From: Nocardiopsis sp. CNT312
Lineage (GTDB): Bacteria; Actinomycetota; Actinomycetes; Streptosporangiales; Streptosporangiaceae
Assembly: GCF_000515115.1 (NCBI RefSeq)
Contig: NZ_AZXF01000005.1
Span: forward strand, 259,452 to 323,451
Direction of reading: 5' to 3'
DNA: 64,000 nucleotides
Shown here piece by piece: positions 49,995 through 57,675 of this stretch. The notes below the pieces were generated by a model that was given only the letters and a program-made list of their open reading frames with translations, was not told the DNA's origin and did no database searches. The translations under genes and the position numbers were made by a program. The stretch's first letter is position 1, and each line of letters starts with the position of its first letter.

Positions 49995-50303
49995 ATGTTC
50001 GGACTGTCTGTGCGGTTCACGCTCAAGGACGAAGCCGCTGTTGACGGCTTCGATGCCCTGGTGGCGGAGACGCTTCCGCACATCCGCCGGAGCGAACCGG
50101 GCACGCTCGTGTACGCGGTCCACACCGTGGAGGGCAAGCCCCTGGAGCGCGTCTTCTACGAGCTGTACGCCGACCGTTCCGCCTTCGCGGCCCACGAGGA
50201 ACAGCCGCACGTGAAGCGCTTCCTGGACGCTCGCGGCGCGTTCCTGGCCTCGGTGGAGGTGGACTTCCTGAACCTGATGGACGCTAAGGGTGTGCAGGAG
50301 TGA
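49995..50303 (+). CDS. ABM-domain (antibiotic biosynthesis monooxygenase-like) protein
   Basis: A 102-aa dimeric alpha-beta barrel type protein: FGLSVRFTLKDEAAVDGFDA, SEPGTLVYAVHTVEGKP, FYELYADRSAFAAHEEQPHV and KRFLD give the ABM pattern (EPGxxxYxxxxxxxxPxxFxxxExYxDxxAxxxHxxxPH). Such proteins include quinol monooxygenases and small-molecule-binding proteins. Its stop overlaps the GTG start of the XRE/TPR regulator, so the two are co-translated. It may supply or sense a ligand for it, which is inference. Confidence 0.85.
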   Translation: MFGLSVRFTLKDEAAVDGFDALVAETLPHIRRSEPGTLVYAVHTVEGKPLERVFYELYADRSAFAAHEEQPHVKRFLDARGAFLASVEVDFLNLMDAKGVQE

Positions 50304-51508
50304 GCACCGACTACCAGAAGGCGCTGGGCCGCAAGGTGGCCAAGCACCGTAAACAGCGCGGTCTGTCTCAACGCGAGTTCGCCGGACTCGTCGGCCGTTC
50401 CGAGACCTGGGTGTCTCAGGTCGAACGCGGGGTGCGCAAGGTCGACCGCATGGTGGTGCTCGAAAAACTGGCCGAGGTCCTGGAGATCCCCGTCTCCGAG
50501 CTGGCTGCCGAGGCTCCCATCGTCGCCGCCACCAACGAGGAACCCCCGGGAAGCAGCCGACTGCGCCTGGTCCTGAGTGGATCGCACGCCTTGGCCGCTC
50601 TACTGCGCCGTAATCCTGCGGCGGTCGATGTGGACGACCTTCGCCAGCGGGTTGATCGGGTCTGGGAGCTGACCCATGCCAGCGCCTACATGGATCTCAC
50701 CGAGATTCTGGAGTCGCTGATCCCCGACCTTGAGTCGGCCGCCCGCTCGGTTCCCAACGGTGAACGCCTGGAGCTGTTCCGGCTCCTCAACGCCGTTTAC
50801 CAGGCTTGTTCCTCCGCGTTGTCCGGCCAAGGCGAGTACGAGGCGGCATGGATCGCCGCTGACCGTGCCATCACCGCGGCCGAACGGGCGGAGGATCCGC
50901 TCCTCATGGCGGCGGGTGAGTTCCGCCTGTGCCTGACCTTTCAGGGCGCACGCCACTATGACCAGGTCGAGGCCACAGCGCAGACCGCGTGTGAGGCGCT
51001 GGGTGGCCTGGTGGAAGAAGGCGACCTCAAGGCCATGTCTGTCTATGGAGCGCTGACCCTGCAACGGGCGGTCGCCGCCGCACGCGGCAACAAGGCCACC
51101 ATCGCCTACCGGCACGTGTCCGAGGCCAAGCGGATCTCGGACGCCTTGGGCGGAGATCGCAACGACTTCAACACCGAGTTCGGTCCGGCGAACGTGGGCC
51201 TGCATGAGGTGTCCGTGGCTGTGGAGCTGGGCGACGCTGGCGTGGCGTTGCGCGCTGCGGACGAGGTGGACGTGTCGTCCCTGTCTCTGGAACGTCAGGG
51301 CCGCTTCCTGATCGACGTGTCACGCGCTCAACTCCAACGACGCAACGTCGATGATGCCGTGGCCACCCTGGAGAAGGCCGAGCGCATCACCCCCGAGCAA
51401 GTGCACGGGCATCCGGTGGTGCGGCAGGTCGTCGGTGACCTCCTGGCGATCCAGGATCCCGCCGGAGTAGCGCTGACCAGGCTCGCAAGGAGGGTGGGCG
51501 TACTCTAA
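50300..51508 (+). CDS. XRE-family regulator with C-terminal TPR-like domain
   Basis: A 402-aa protein. The N-terminal HTH_XRE is KHRKQRGLSQREFAGLVGRS, ETWVSQVERGVRKVDRM (residues 15-55). From about 85 onward it is all-helical with TPR-like pairs (AAWIAADRAITAAERAEDPL, YDQVEATAQTACEALGG, ADEVDVSSLSLERQG). This resembles peptide- or partner-sensing regulators of actinomycete plasmids. It is probably the element's master regulator. The GTG at 50300 overlaps the upstream stop. The CTAGTAC palindrome lies 8 bp after the stop. Confidence 0.88.
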   Translation: MSTDYQKALGRKVAKHRKQRGLSQREFAGLVGRSETWVSQVERGVRKVDRMVVLEKLAEVLEIPVSELAAEAPIVAATNEEPPGSSRLRLVLSGSHALAALLRRNPAAVDVDDLRQRVDRVWELTHASAYMDLTEILESLIPDLESAARSVPNGERLELFRLLNAVYQACSSALSGQGEYEAAWIAADRAITAAERAEDPLLMAAGEFRLCLTFQGARHYDQVEATAQTACEALGGLVEEGDLKAMSVYGALTLQRAVAAARGNKATIAYRHVSEAKRISDALGGDRNDFNTEFGPANVGLHEVSVAVELGDAGVALRAADEVDVSSLSLERQGRFLIDVSRAQLQRRNVDDAVATLEKAERITPEQVHGHPVVRQVVGDLLAIQDPAGVALTRLARRVGVL

Positions 51509-51515
51509 GTGCCAT

Positions 51516-51534
51516 CTAGTACTTCATGTACTAG
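51516..51534. promoter_or_regulatory. CTAGTAC-N5-GTACTAG operator
   Basis: Perfect 7-bp inverted repeat with a 5-bp spacer, 115 bp before the pra start. The same half-site occurs at 49,891. It is a likely repressor site controlling the replication/transfer operon. Confidence 0.65.
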
Positions 51535-51557
51535 ACAAAACAAAAAGTGCGGATTAT

Positions 51558-51618
51558 CGTGTGGTTGGTCGCGCGGTCCCTCCTGCCGTGGAGGGGTGCG
51601 ACCGGCCACACGTTTTCG
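51558..51618 (+). terminator. hairpin plus T-rich tract in the pra leader (possible attenuator)
   Basis: CGTGTGG-N2-GGTCGC pairs with GCGACC-N2-CCACACG across a 25-nt loop that itself contains a small hairpin, followed by TTTTCGTTTG. It lies between the operator and pra (start 51,650), downstream of the presumed promoter, so it would terminate leader transcripts unless overcome. Confidence 0.55.
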
Positions 51619-51649
51619 TTTGCGCTGATAGGCGCAGTAAGGAGTCCGC

Positions 51650-52063
51650 ATGGCTATCCAGGGTGCGTTGCCGGTGGAGTTCGCCGCCGTGTTCCCCCAC
51701 GGCGCGTTCGCGCTCGGGGTGGAGGCGATCACCGATTTCGAGACCAAGCGGCCCCAGCTCGACAAGGAGTCGGGGCTGCCTTTGTGGGCGGTGGATGTGA
51801 TCGACGCCGACCCCGACGCGCGGGGCAAGGCCAAGAGCGTGAAGGTCAAGATCCCCGCGAAGGTGTGCCCCACCCTGCCCGACGAGGTTCCCGGGCTGCC
51901 GTTCCGGCCGGTGGAGTTCGAATCCATGGCGGTCATGCCCTATGTGGACGACAACGGCCGCCGCCCCCGGGTGGCCTACTCGCTGCGCGCCCGGGGTGTG
52001 AAGCCCCCGACCGCCGGTGCCGCTGGCGGCACCCGTCGTTCTCCGGCCAAGGACGCGGCCTGA
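51650..52063 (+). CDS. pra: Pra-like replication/integration/excision activator
   Basis: A 137-aa protein. The start MAIQGALPVEFAAVFPHGAF and the segment PLWAVDVIDADPDARGKAKS, VKVKIPAKVCPTLP match the small proteins in pSAM2-type elements called plasmid replication, integration and excision activator. They often sit before the tra/rep genes. The ATG has AAGGAG upstream. It begins the transfer/replication operon (pra, small ORF, tra). I rely on family resemblance plus position. Confidence 0.75.
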   Translation: MAIQGALPVEFAAVFPHGAFALGVEAITDFETKRPQLDKESGLPLWAVDVIDADPDARGKAKSVKVKIPAKVCPTLPDEVPGLPFRPVEFESMAVMPYVDDNGRRPRVAYSLRARGVKPPTAGAAGGTRRSPAKDAA

Positions 52064-52165
52064 TCGCCTCCTGACATGTAAGCGGGGCGGCCTGGTGCGC
52101 CAACACCTGAGCCGCCCCTGTCACCCCTCGGAAGCTTCCCAACTCTCACAAGAGGTGTTTCCAGT

Positions 52166-52414
52166 ATGTCCCCCTACCCCGATGACCTGTCTACCCTGAC
52201 CGGCTCCGGCCTGGTGCACGCCTACCTCGACGCGGTCGAGACGCCCCGCTCCCGTCCCTGTGAGTGGGCGGACTTCTACGCCTTCAAGGCGCGGGTGTTC
52301 GATGCGCTGGCCGACCTGGGCACCCCCGATGCGTCCGAGGTCGCCGACCGTGCCCGCCTGATGCGCTCGCGCGTCCTGCACCAGAACGAGAACCGGGGCG
52401 GGGGTGTGCTCTGA
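52166..52414 (+). CDS. small AICE-associated hypothetical protein
   Basis: An 82-aa protein (SPYPDDLSTLTGSGLVHAYL, FYAFKARVFDALADLG) of unknown function. It is helical and lies between pra and tra in this type of element. It ends in TGATG overlap with the tra start, so it is co-translated. Confidence 0.7.
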   Translation: MSPYPDDLSTLTGSGLVHAYLDAVETPRSRPCEWADFYAFKARVFDALADLGTPDASEVADRARLMRSRVLHQNENRGGGVL

Positions 52415-53850
52415 TGCGCTCGGCCAAGGTGGGGGCCGCGCAGACGCCCCCGACCCTGCCCTCCCCCGCACAGGGGGTGCGCTGGACCACCCCGATCGTG
52501 GAGACCCCCGGCATCGTCGTGCTGGCCTCGTGGGTGTGGCGGCTGGTGCGGTTCCTGGTCACGCTGCCATTCCGGTTCCCGGTCATGGTCGCCTCGGCTG
52601 CTGCCTCGGGCGGGGCCTGGTGGTGGCTGGACTGGCCCGGCCCGGCCGGACTGTGGGGCTCGGCGGCCGTGGCCTCTCTGGTGTGGTGGCGCGTCCATCC
52701 CGTCTCCTTCCGGACCTGGGTCACCCTGCGCTTGTTGGCGTGGTGGCGGCACGTGATGGTCTACCGCCGCCACTGGCAACCCGTCCTGGTCATCTCCGGC
52801 CTGGCCGAGTCCTACCAGGAGCGCCGCTACCTGCCGCGCATCCGCCGCGTCCTCTGCACCGCTTGGGCGGACCGGGTGCGCATCACCCTGGTGGCGGGCA
52901 CCAGCCCTGCCCACTTCGAGACGCGCGTGGCCGAACTCGCCCACGGCTTCGGTGCGCCCTCTTGCCGCGTGCTGGTGGAAGGCCCGCGCAAGATCACCCT
53001 GGAGTTCCCCCGCCGGGACACCCTCGCCCACACCGTGCCCGCCCTGGACGTGGGCGAGTGGGCGGATCTGGGCGCACTGGGCGTGGGTGTGCGCGAGGAC
53101 GGCGCGCGGTGGGCGCTGCGCCTGCACGGCACACATGTCCTGGTGGCGGGGGTGACCGGCTCGGGTAAGGGCTCGGTGATCTGGTCAGCGGTGCGCGCGA
53201 TGCTGCCCGCGATCGATGCCGGGACGGCGCAGGTGTGGGCGGTCGACCCCAAACGCATGGAGCTGTCCTACGGGCGGGCGTTGTTCGCCCACTACGCCGA
53301 CGAGGCGGGCGCGGCGGTTGCTCTGCTTGAGAGGGCGGTGGGCACCATGCAGGAACGCGCCCGACGCTACGCCGGGCACCGCCGCGCGCACACGCCCACC
53401 ACCGCCGATCCGTTCGTGTTGGTGGTGCTGGACGAGGTGGCGTTCCTGACCGCCTACCACCCCGACCGGGACGTGCGGCGCCGGGCGGAGAACGCGATCG
53501 CCACCCTCACCTCGCAGGGCCGGTCGGTGGGCTTCTGCGTGCTGGCCGCGCTCCAGGATCCGCGCAAGGAGGTGATGAACCTGCGGAACCTGTTCCCGGA
53601 CAAGGTGGCGCTGCGGTTGGACGAGGCGTCGCAGGTGGACATGGTCCTCGGGGAAGGGGCGCGGGACCGTGGGGCGAACGCGCATCTGATCGATGCGGCT
53701 CTTCCCGGGGTGGGGTTCGTGCGGGTGGAGGGCTCACCGGCCCCGGTGCGGGTGCGGGCCGCGTACGTGTCGGATGCGAACATCACCGCGATGGTCGAGG
53801 TCTACGGCTCGGCCGCCTCCTCATCGGACGGCGGGGGTGAGGCGGCATGA
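52414..53850 (+). CDS. tra: FtsK/SpoIIIE-type conjugal DNA translocase (TraB/TraSA)
   Basis: A 478-aa membrane ATPase. Two hydrophobic segments lie at about 38-90 (VVLASWVWRLVRFLVTLPF; WLDWPGPAGLWGSAAVASLV). The FtsK motor domain has Walker A VAGVTGSGKGSVIW, WAVDPKRMELSYG, Walker B FVLVVLDEVAFL and RSVGFCVLAALQDPRKEV. In Streptomyces elements a single such protein pumps double-stranded DNA into the recipient mycelium. It is shorter than the 700-800-residue TraB but standard for pSAM2-like TraSA. The ATG overlaps the preceding stop. Confidence 0.93.
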   Translation: MRSAKVGAAQTPPTLPSPAQGVRWTTPIVETPGIVVLASWVWRLVRFLVTLPFRFPVMVASAAASGGAWWWLDWPGPAGLWGSAAVASLVWWRVHPVSFRTWVTLRLLAWWRHVMVYRRHWQPVLVISGLAESYQERRYLPRIRRVLCTAWADRVRITLVAGTSPAHFETRVAELAHGFGAPSCRVLVEGPRKITLEFPRRDTLAHTVPALDVGEWADLGALGVGVREDGARWALRLHGTHVLVAGVTGSGKGSVIWSAVRAMLPAIDAGTAQVWAVDPKRMELSYGRALFAHYADEAGAAVALLERAVGTMQERARRYAGHRRAHTPTTADPFVLVVLDEVAFLTAYHPDRDVRRRAENAIATLTSQGRSVGFCVLAALQDPRKEVMNLRNLFPDKVALRLDEASQVDMVLGEGARDRGANAHLIDAALPGVGFVRVEGSPAPVRVRAAYVSDANITAMVEVYGSAASSSDGGGEAA

Positions 53851-54008
53851 CGACGCGCTTTGAACGCACGGATGCCCCACCACAGCAGGAAAGCCGCGCT
53901 CCCGATCGCGTAGCCGAGTGCTGGCCCTGGCACGTCGAGGTAGAGCATGCCCGCTGCGGGGATGATGTTCCCGGCTCCGGCGGTGAAACGCCAGTCCGAC
54001 CAGTCCAC
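53802..54008 (-). CDS. small membrane protein antisense to tra 3' end
   Basis: A 68-aa protein from a GTG at 54008 preceded by GAGGAG at optimal distance. The sequence WSDWRFTAGAGNIIPAAGML then LGYAIGSAAFLLWWGIRAFK gives one or two membrane helices and a charged C-terminus. It diverges from repSA (35-bp gap) and overlaps the last 49 bp of tra in antisense. The ribosome site and plausible topology support it. Function is unknown; entry exclusion or spread are possibilities by position only. Confidence 0.5.
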   Translation of the reverse strand: MDWSDWRFTAGAGNIIPAAGMLYLDVPGPALGYAIGSAAFLLWWGIRAFKARRHAASPPPSDEEAAEP

Positions 54009-54042
54009 GGGTGCGCTCCTCGTATCTCGGTTGGGGGTTGCG

Positions 54043-55746
54043 ATGCCGACTCTGACCGGTAAGTCCACCCGGGCCGAACGGCTCGCGCAACCCCTGGCCC
54101 GCGAGGTCGCCGAACAGGTGGCCGCCGACCACGGGGTGTGCATCCGCCCCGTCTCCCTCCGACGCACCGACCTGGCCACCGGTGCCAGCGAGATCGTGGA
54201 CGTGCCGTGCGGGTCCACCCTCGAATCCCGCTGTCCGGCCTGCGCCAAACGCAAACGGTCCCTGCGCCGGTCCCAGTGCGAAGAGGGCTGGCACCTGGCA
54301 GAGGACCCCGTCGTGGACCCCGACCCGCCCACCAAGGTGCAACGGGGCTGGGTGGAACAGCGCGCGATGGTCACCGCTGAACGGGAACGGCTCACCGCGT
54401 CCGGGGACGCCTCGGACGAGGACCTGACCCGCCTGGACGCTGCGATCTCGGACCTGGACGAGGAGATCACCGCCTCCGGCCTGCGCGGCTCCATCACCCG
54501 CTCGGGCTCTTCCCCGTCCGGGTCCCGGCCGCGTCGGGTGCGCTCCACCAGACGCCGCCAGGACGTGCCGGAGTTGCCCAAGCGCGCGATGCGCCGCACC
54601 ACCGTCGGACGCTCCTACACCGACCCCGCCACCGGCCGGACCTTCCGGCCCTCGCTGTTCCTCACCCTCACCCTCGACTCCTACGGCCGTGTCCGCTCGG
54701 ACGGCGCCCCCGTCGACCCCGCCGCCTATGACTACCGACGGGCCGCTCGGGACGCCCTGCACTTCTCCAAGCTCGTCGACCGGTTCGTGCAGAACCTGCG
54801 CCGGGTGGCCGGGTTCGACGTGCAGTACTTCGCCTCGGTGGAACCCCAACGCCGTCTGGCCCCGCACCTGCACATGGCCACCCGGGGCACCCTCCCCAGG
54901 GCGGAACTGCGACAGATCGCCGCCGCCACCTACCACCAGGTGTGGTGGCCACCGGCTGACACGGTCCGGTTCGAGGGCGGCCACCTGCCGGTGTGGGACG
55001 AGGACACCGGTACCTACCTCGACCCCGCCACGGGCGCACTCCTGCCCACCTGGGACGAGGCACTGGATGCCCTGGACGAGGACCCCAACGCGCAGCCCCA
55101 CCACGTGGCGCGGTTCGGCCGCCAACTCGACGCCAAGGGGGTCGTTGCCGGGTCCGCCGACGCCGATCGGTGCGTGCGCTACCTCGCGAAGTACCTGACG
55201 AAGGACCTCGCCGACTGCCACGAGGTCGAGACGGTCTCTCAGGAACAGCACGTGGACCGGCTCCTGGACGCGCTGCGGTTCGAACCGTGCTCGCCTCGCT
55301 GCGCGAACTGGCTGCGCTACGGCATCCAGCCCCAGGACCCCAAAGCCGGGCTGCGGCCCGGGTTCTGCCGCTCCAAGGCCCACCGGCGCGAACACCTGGG
55401 CTACGCCGGACGGCGCGTCCTGGTCTCCCGAAAGTGGTCCGGTAAGACCCTCGCGGACCACAAGGCGGACCGGCTCGCCTGGGTCCTGGACACCCTCGGC
55501 ATTAACGCCGTTAGCACTGACCCCGCCGACGAGGGCCAGGGCGAGGGCGACCACCGGCCCCCCGCGCTGCTCTCCACGGCTCGCGGCTCCTTCGCCTGGG
55601 AACTGGCCCGTCCCACCGATCCGGACGTGGCACCCCGTGAACGCCGCCTCCTGCGCGCCGTGGGCGAATCCCTCAAACGCCGCGCACAACTCAACGCCGC
55701 TCGAACCCCAGACCATTCGGCAACCCCTGAGCAGGAAGCAGCGTGA
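54043..55746 (+). CDS. repSA: RepSA-like replication initiator
   Basis: A 567-aa protein of the pSAM2 RepSA type, which nicks the origin for rolling-circle replication of the excised element. A Cys pair ESRCPACAKRKRSLRR at about 60-75 looks zinc-binding. Motif 1 is LFLTLTLDSYGRV. The metal-binding HUH-type motif is LAPHLHMATRG. The catalytic Tyr region is RYLAKYLTKDL. A CxxxC region follows (FEPCSPRCANWLRYG). The ATG at 54043 is preceded by a weak GGGGG. The stop overlaps the xis start. Confidence 0.9.
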   Translation: MPTLTGKSTRAERLAQPLAREVAEQVAADHGVCIRPVSLRRTDLATGASEIVDVPCGSTLESRCPACAKRKRSLRRSQCEEGWHLAEDPVVDPDPPTKVQRGWVEQRAMVTAERERLTASGDASDEDLTRLDAAISDLDEEITASGLRGSITRSGSSPSGSRPRRVRSTRRRQDVPELPKRAMRRTTVGRSYTDPATGRTFRPSLFLTLTLDSYGRVRSDGAPVDPAAYDYRRAARDALHFSKLVDRFVQNLRRVAGFDVQYFASVEPQRRLAPHLHMATRGTLPRAELRQIAAATYHQVWWPPADTVRFEGGHLPVWDEDTGTYLDPATGALLPTWDEALDALDEDPNAQPHHVARFGRQLDAKGVVAGSADADRCVRYLAKYLTKDLADCHEVETVSQEQHVDRLLDALRFEPCSPRCANWLRYGIQPQDPKAGLRPGFCRSKAHRREHLGYAGRRVLVSRKWSGKTLADHKADRLAWVLDTLGINAVSTDPADEGQGEGDHRPPALLSTARGSFAWELARPTDPDVAPRERRLLRAVGESLKRRAQLNAARTPDHSATPEQEAA

Positions 55747-55925
55747 CCATGACCGAACTCCTCCTGACCGTCGAAGAGGCCGCCGAACATCTACGGGTGA
55801 GTCGCTGGATGGTCTACAATCTCATCCGCTCCCGCACCCTCCGCACCGTCAAGATCGGCCGTCGCCGCCTGGTCCCCGTCGCGGCGCTCTCCGAGTGCCT
55901 GGAAGCCCTGGAGGATGCCGCGTGA
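55743..55925 (+). CDS. xis: excisionase (helix-turn-helix, MerR-like)
   Basis: A 60-aa protein: LLLTVEEAAEHLRVSRWMVY and NLIRSRTLRTVKIGRRRLVP form the winged-helix excisionase fold (HTH_17). It directs the integrase towards excision. The GTG at 55743 overlaps the repSA stop; an ATG at 55749 is equally possible. The stop overlaps the int start (GTGA). Confidence 0.92.
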   Translation: MTMTELLLTVEEAAEHLRVSRWMVYNLIRSRTLRTVKIGRRRLVPVAALSECLEALEDAA

Positions 55926-57172
55926 GTGCCTCTGAGGGCAACAACCGCCGTCGCCGCAAGGGGCGCAAGCGCGCCAACGGGGAGGGAAGCATCTGGCTGC
56001 GCAAGGACGGCCGGTACGCCTTCGCCGGGTACGCGCTGACCACGGACGGCACGTACAAGCGCGTCCAGGGGTACGGACGCGACTACGACGATGCCCGATC
56101 GAAGCTGAACAGGCTCCTGGCCGACTCCGACCGGGGCGTTCCCGTCGCCTCGGAGAACTGGACCGTGGCGGAATACCTGGACTACTGGATGGAACACGTC
56201 GTGCGCGCCGAACGCCGACCCAAGACCGTGCAAGGCTATGAGGGTGTCGTCCGCCGCTACCTCGTGCCGGGCCTGGGGAAGAAGAAGCTGGCCAAGCTCG
56301 CCGCGCGCGACGTGCGGACCTTCATCACGCATGTTCGGCAACTCTGTCAGTGCTGCAAGAACGGTACGGACGCCGCTCGGGACAAGCCGGAGTGCTGCGC
56401 GCTCCCCCGGCCCCGGTGCTGCGAGCACCGTCTGTCGGCGCGCATGGTGCAGTCGATCCACGCCGTCCTGCGCAACGCTCTCCAGACGGCCGTCCGTGAG
56501 GAGGTGATCCCGCGTAACGCGGCCTCTCTCGTCAAGGTCTCTCCGCCGCGCTACTCGGTGAACCGGGGCCTGGACGTCGCGCAGTCGCGCCGTCTGCTCA
56601 AGGCGTCGGAGAACGACCGGTTCCACGCCCTGTACGTCCTGGCGCTCTGCCTGGGCCTGCGTCGTGGGGAGCTGCTCGGGCTGCGCTGGTGCGATGTCGA
56701 CCTGGAGGCCGGCCGCCTGGAGGTGGTCCACACACTCCAGCGGGTGAACGGGAAGCTGGCCCTGGTGCCGCCCAAGACGGAGGACTCGGCGCGGACCGTG
56801 CCGCTCCCCGGTATCTGTGTGGACGCGCTCAAGGCGCACCGGAAGCGGCAGTTCGTCGAGCGCTCGGACGCCTTCCCCGACTGGGAGGAACACGGGCTGC
56901 TCTTCCCCTCCCGGCGCGGGACTCCCCTGGAGCCGGACAACCTGCGGCGGAGCTGGGAACCACTGCGGCGGGCCGCGGGCCTGGAGGGCATGCGCTTCCA
57001 CGACCTGCGGCACACCTGCGTGACGCTGCTGCTGAACCTGGAGGTGCCGCCGCAAGTGGTCCGGGAGATCGTCGGGCACAGCGATATCGGGGTGACGATG
57101 ACGATCTACGCGCACGCCTCGTTGGACGACAAGCGGCGGGCGCTCCGGAAGCTGGGGGACGCGCTCGGCTGA
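55922..57172 (+). CDS. int: tyrosine site-specific integrase
   Basis: A 416-aa tyrosine recombinase. An N-terminal basic AP2-like arm-binding region (GEGSIWLRKDGRYAFAGYAL) is followed by a SAM-like core-binding domain (WTVAEYLDYWMEHVVRAER) with an unusual Cys-rich insert at about 140-165 (CQCCKNG...CCALPRPRCCEH). Catalytic residues are Arg in LRRGELLGLRW, His360 and Arg363 in HDLRHT, His386 in VGHSD and Tyr396 in TIYAH. It recombines the tRNA-Phe att sites; its stop is 76 bp from attR. The GTG at 55922 overlaps the xis stop, giving a xis-int couple. Confidence 0.96.
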   Translation: MSASEGNNRRRRKGRKRANGEGSIWLRKDGRYAFAGYALTTDGTYKRVQGYGRDYDDARSKLNRLLADSDRGVPVASENWTVAEYLDYWMEHVVRAERRPKTVQGYEGVVRRYLVPGLGKKKLAKLAARDVRTFITHVRQLCQCCKNGTDAARDKPECCALPRPRCCEHRLSARMVQSIHAVLRNALQTAVREEVIPRNAASLVKVSPPRYSVNRGLDVAQSRRLLKASENDRFHALYVLALCLGLRRGELLGLRWCDVDLEAGRLEVVHTLQRVNGKLALVPPKTEDSARTVPLPGICVDALKAHRKRQFVERSDAFPDWEEHGLLFPSRRGTPLEPDNLRRSWEPLRRAAGLEGMRFHDLRHTCVTLLLNLEVPPQVVREIVGHSDIGVTMTIYAHASLDDKRRALRKLGDALG

Positions 57173-57176
57173 GCCG

Positions 57177-57197
57177 GTTGCTGTCACGTTGCTGTCA
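57177..57197 (+). promoter_or_regulatory. putative integrase arm-binding repeats, right end
   Basis: Two copies of GTTGCTGTCA (57,177-57,186 and 57,188-57,197) between int and attR, matching the motif repeated inside the left end at 47,837-47,867. Confidence 0.6.
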
Positions 57198-57199
57198 AA

Positions 57200-57231
57200 A
57201 AACGCCCGGGGCTCTCGGCCTCCGGGCGTTT
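57200..57231. terminator. terminator between int and tRNA-Phe
   Basis: AAACGCCCGG / CCGGGCGTTT, 10-bp stem with A and T flanks. It serves both int (plus) and the tRNA cluster (minus). Confidence 0.85.
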
Positions 57232-57247
57232 GCACTGCTTACAAGGG

Positions 57248-57294
57248 GTGGCTAGGGGCGGGGTCGAACCGCCGACCTTCCGCTTTTCAGGCGG
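57248..57294 (-). repeat. attR (inside intact tRNA-Phe)
   Basis: Identical to 47,720-47,766. It lies within the 3' two-thirds of the complete tRNA-Phe gene, so integration leaves the tRNA functional. Confidence 0.95.
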
Positions 57295-57322
57295 ACGCTC
57301 GTACCAACTGAGCTACCTAGCC
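57249..57322 (-). tRNA. tRNA-Phe (GAA)
   Basis: Minus strand, 74 nt. Acceptor GGCTAGG / CCTAGCC, discriminator A, anticodon loop CTGAAAA (anticodon GAA), T loop TTCGACC. No CCA is encoded. It is the integration target of the AICE and the last gene of a Glu-Asp-Phe cluster. Confidence 0.97.
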
Positions 57323-57348
57323 GCGCGCGCCGGTCTACGGCGCACCTG

Positions 57349-57423
57349 CGGTCCTGACGGGATTTGAACCCGCGGCCTCCACCTTGACAGGGTGGCGAGC
57401 ACTCCTAACTGCTCCACAGGACC
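57349..57423 (-). tRNA. tRNA-Asp (GTC)
   Basis: Minus strand, 75 nt, anticodon loop CTGTCAA. It duplicates the tRNA at 43,792-43,866. It lies 26 bp upstream of tRNA-Phe. Confidence 0.97.
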
Positions 57424-57512
57424 TGGATGAAGTTGTCGCCCCGGTCGACCGCCCCGGCGCTTTGGCGTGGTCATCATTCTGCCAGATGCCCGACAGTGCT
57501 CAGACCACGTCG

Positions 57513-57585
57513 TACCCCCAACGGGATTCGAACCCGCGCTACCGCCTTGAAAGGGCGGCGTCCTAGGCCGCTAGACGATGGGGGC
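57513..57585 (-). tRNA. tRNA-Glu (TTC)
   Basis: Minus strand, 73 nt. Acceptor GCCCCCA / TGGGGGT, anticodon loop CTTTCAA (anticodon TTC), T loop TTCGAAT. It is the first gene of the cluster. Confidence 0.97.
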
Positions 57586-57675
57586 CCGTGTGACAGGTCA
57601 AGCATAGGGGAGATTCCCACCAACGCCAAAGCGGTTTGCCCGGTCCCGCCGGACACATGACCACCTGCGGGAACG

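Larger units (their letters stand above)
47720..57294 (+). mobile_element. actinomycete integrative and conjugative element (AICE) in tRNA-Phe
   Basis: The two ends are marked by a perfect 47-bp direct repeat (47,720-47,766 and 57,248-57,294) that is the 3' part of tRNA-Phe. Gene order from attL: AlbA_2 cargo gene, ATP-binding protein (minus), ABM-domain protein, XRE/TPR regulator, Pra-like activator, small protein, FtsK-type DNA translocase (tra), small membrane protein (minus), RepSA-like initiator, xis, int. This is the pSAM2-like set: site-specific recombination, rolling-circle-type replication and single-gene double-stranded DNA transfer. No spd or nudix genes are seen, so spread functions may be reduced. 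All core genes look intact, so the element could be functional. Confidence 0.92.
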
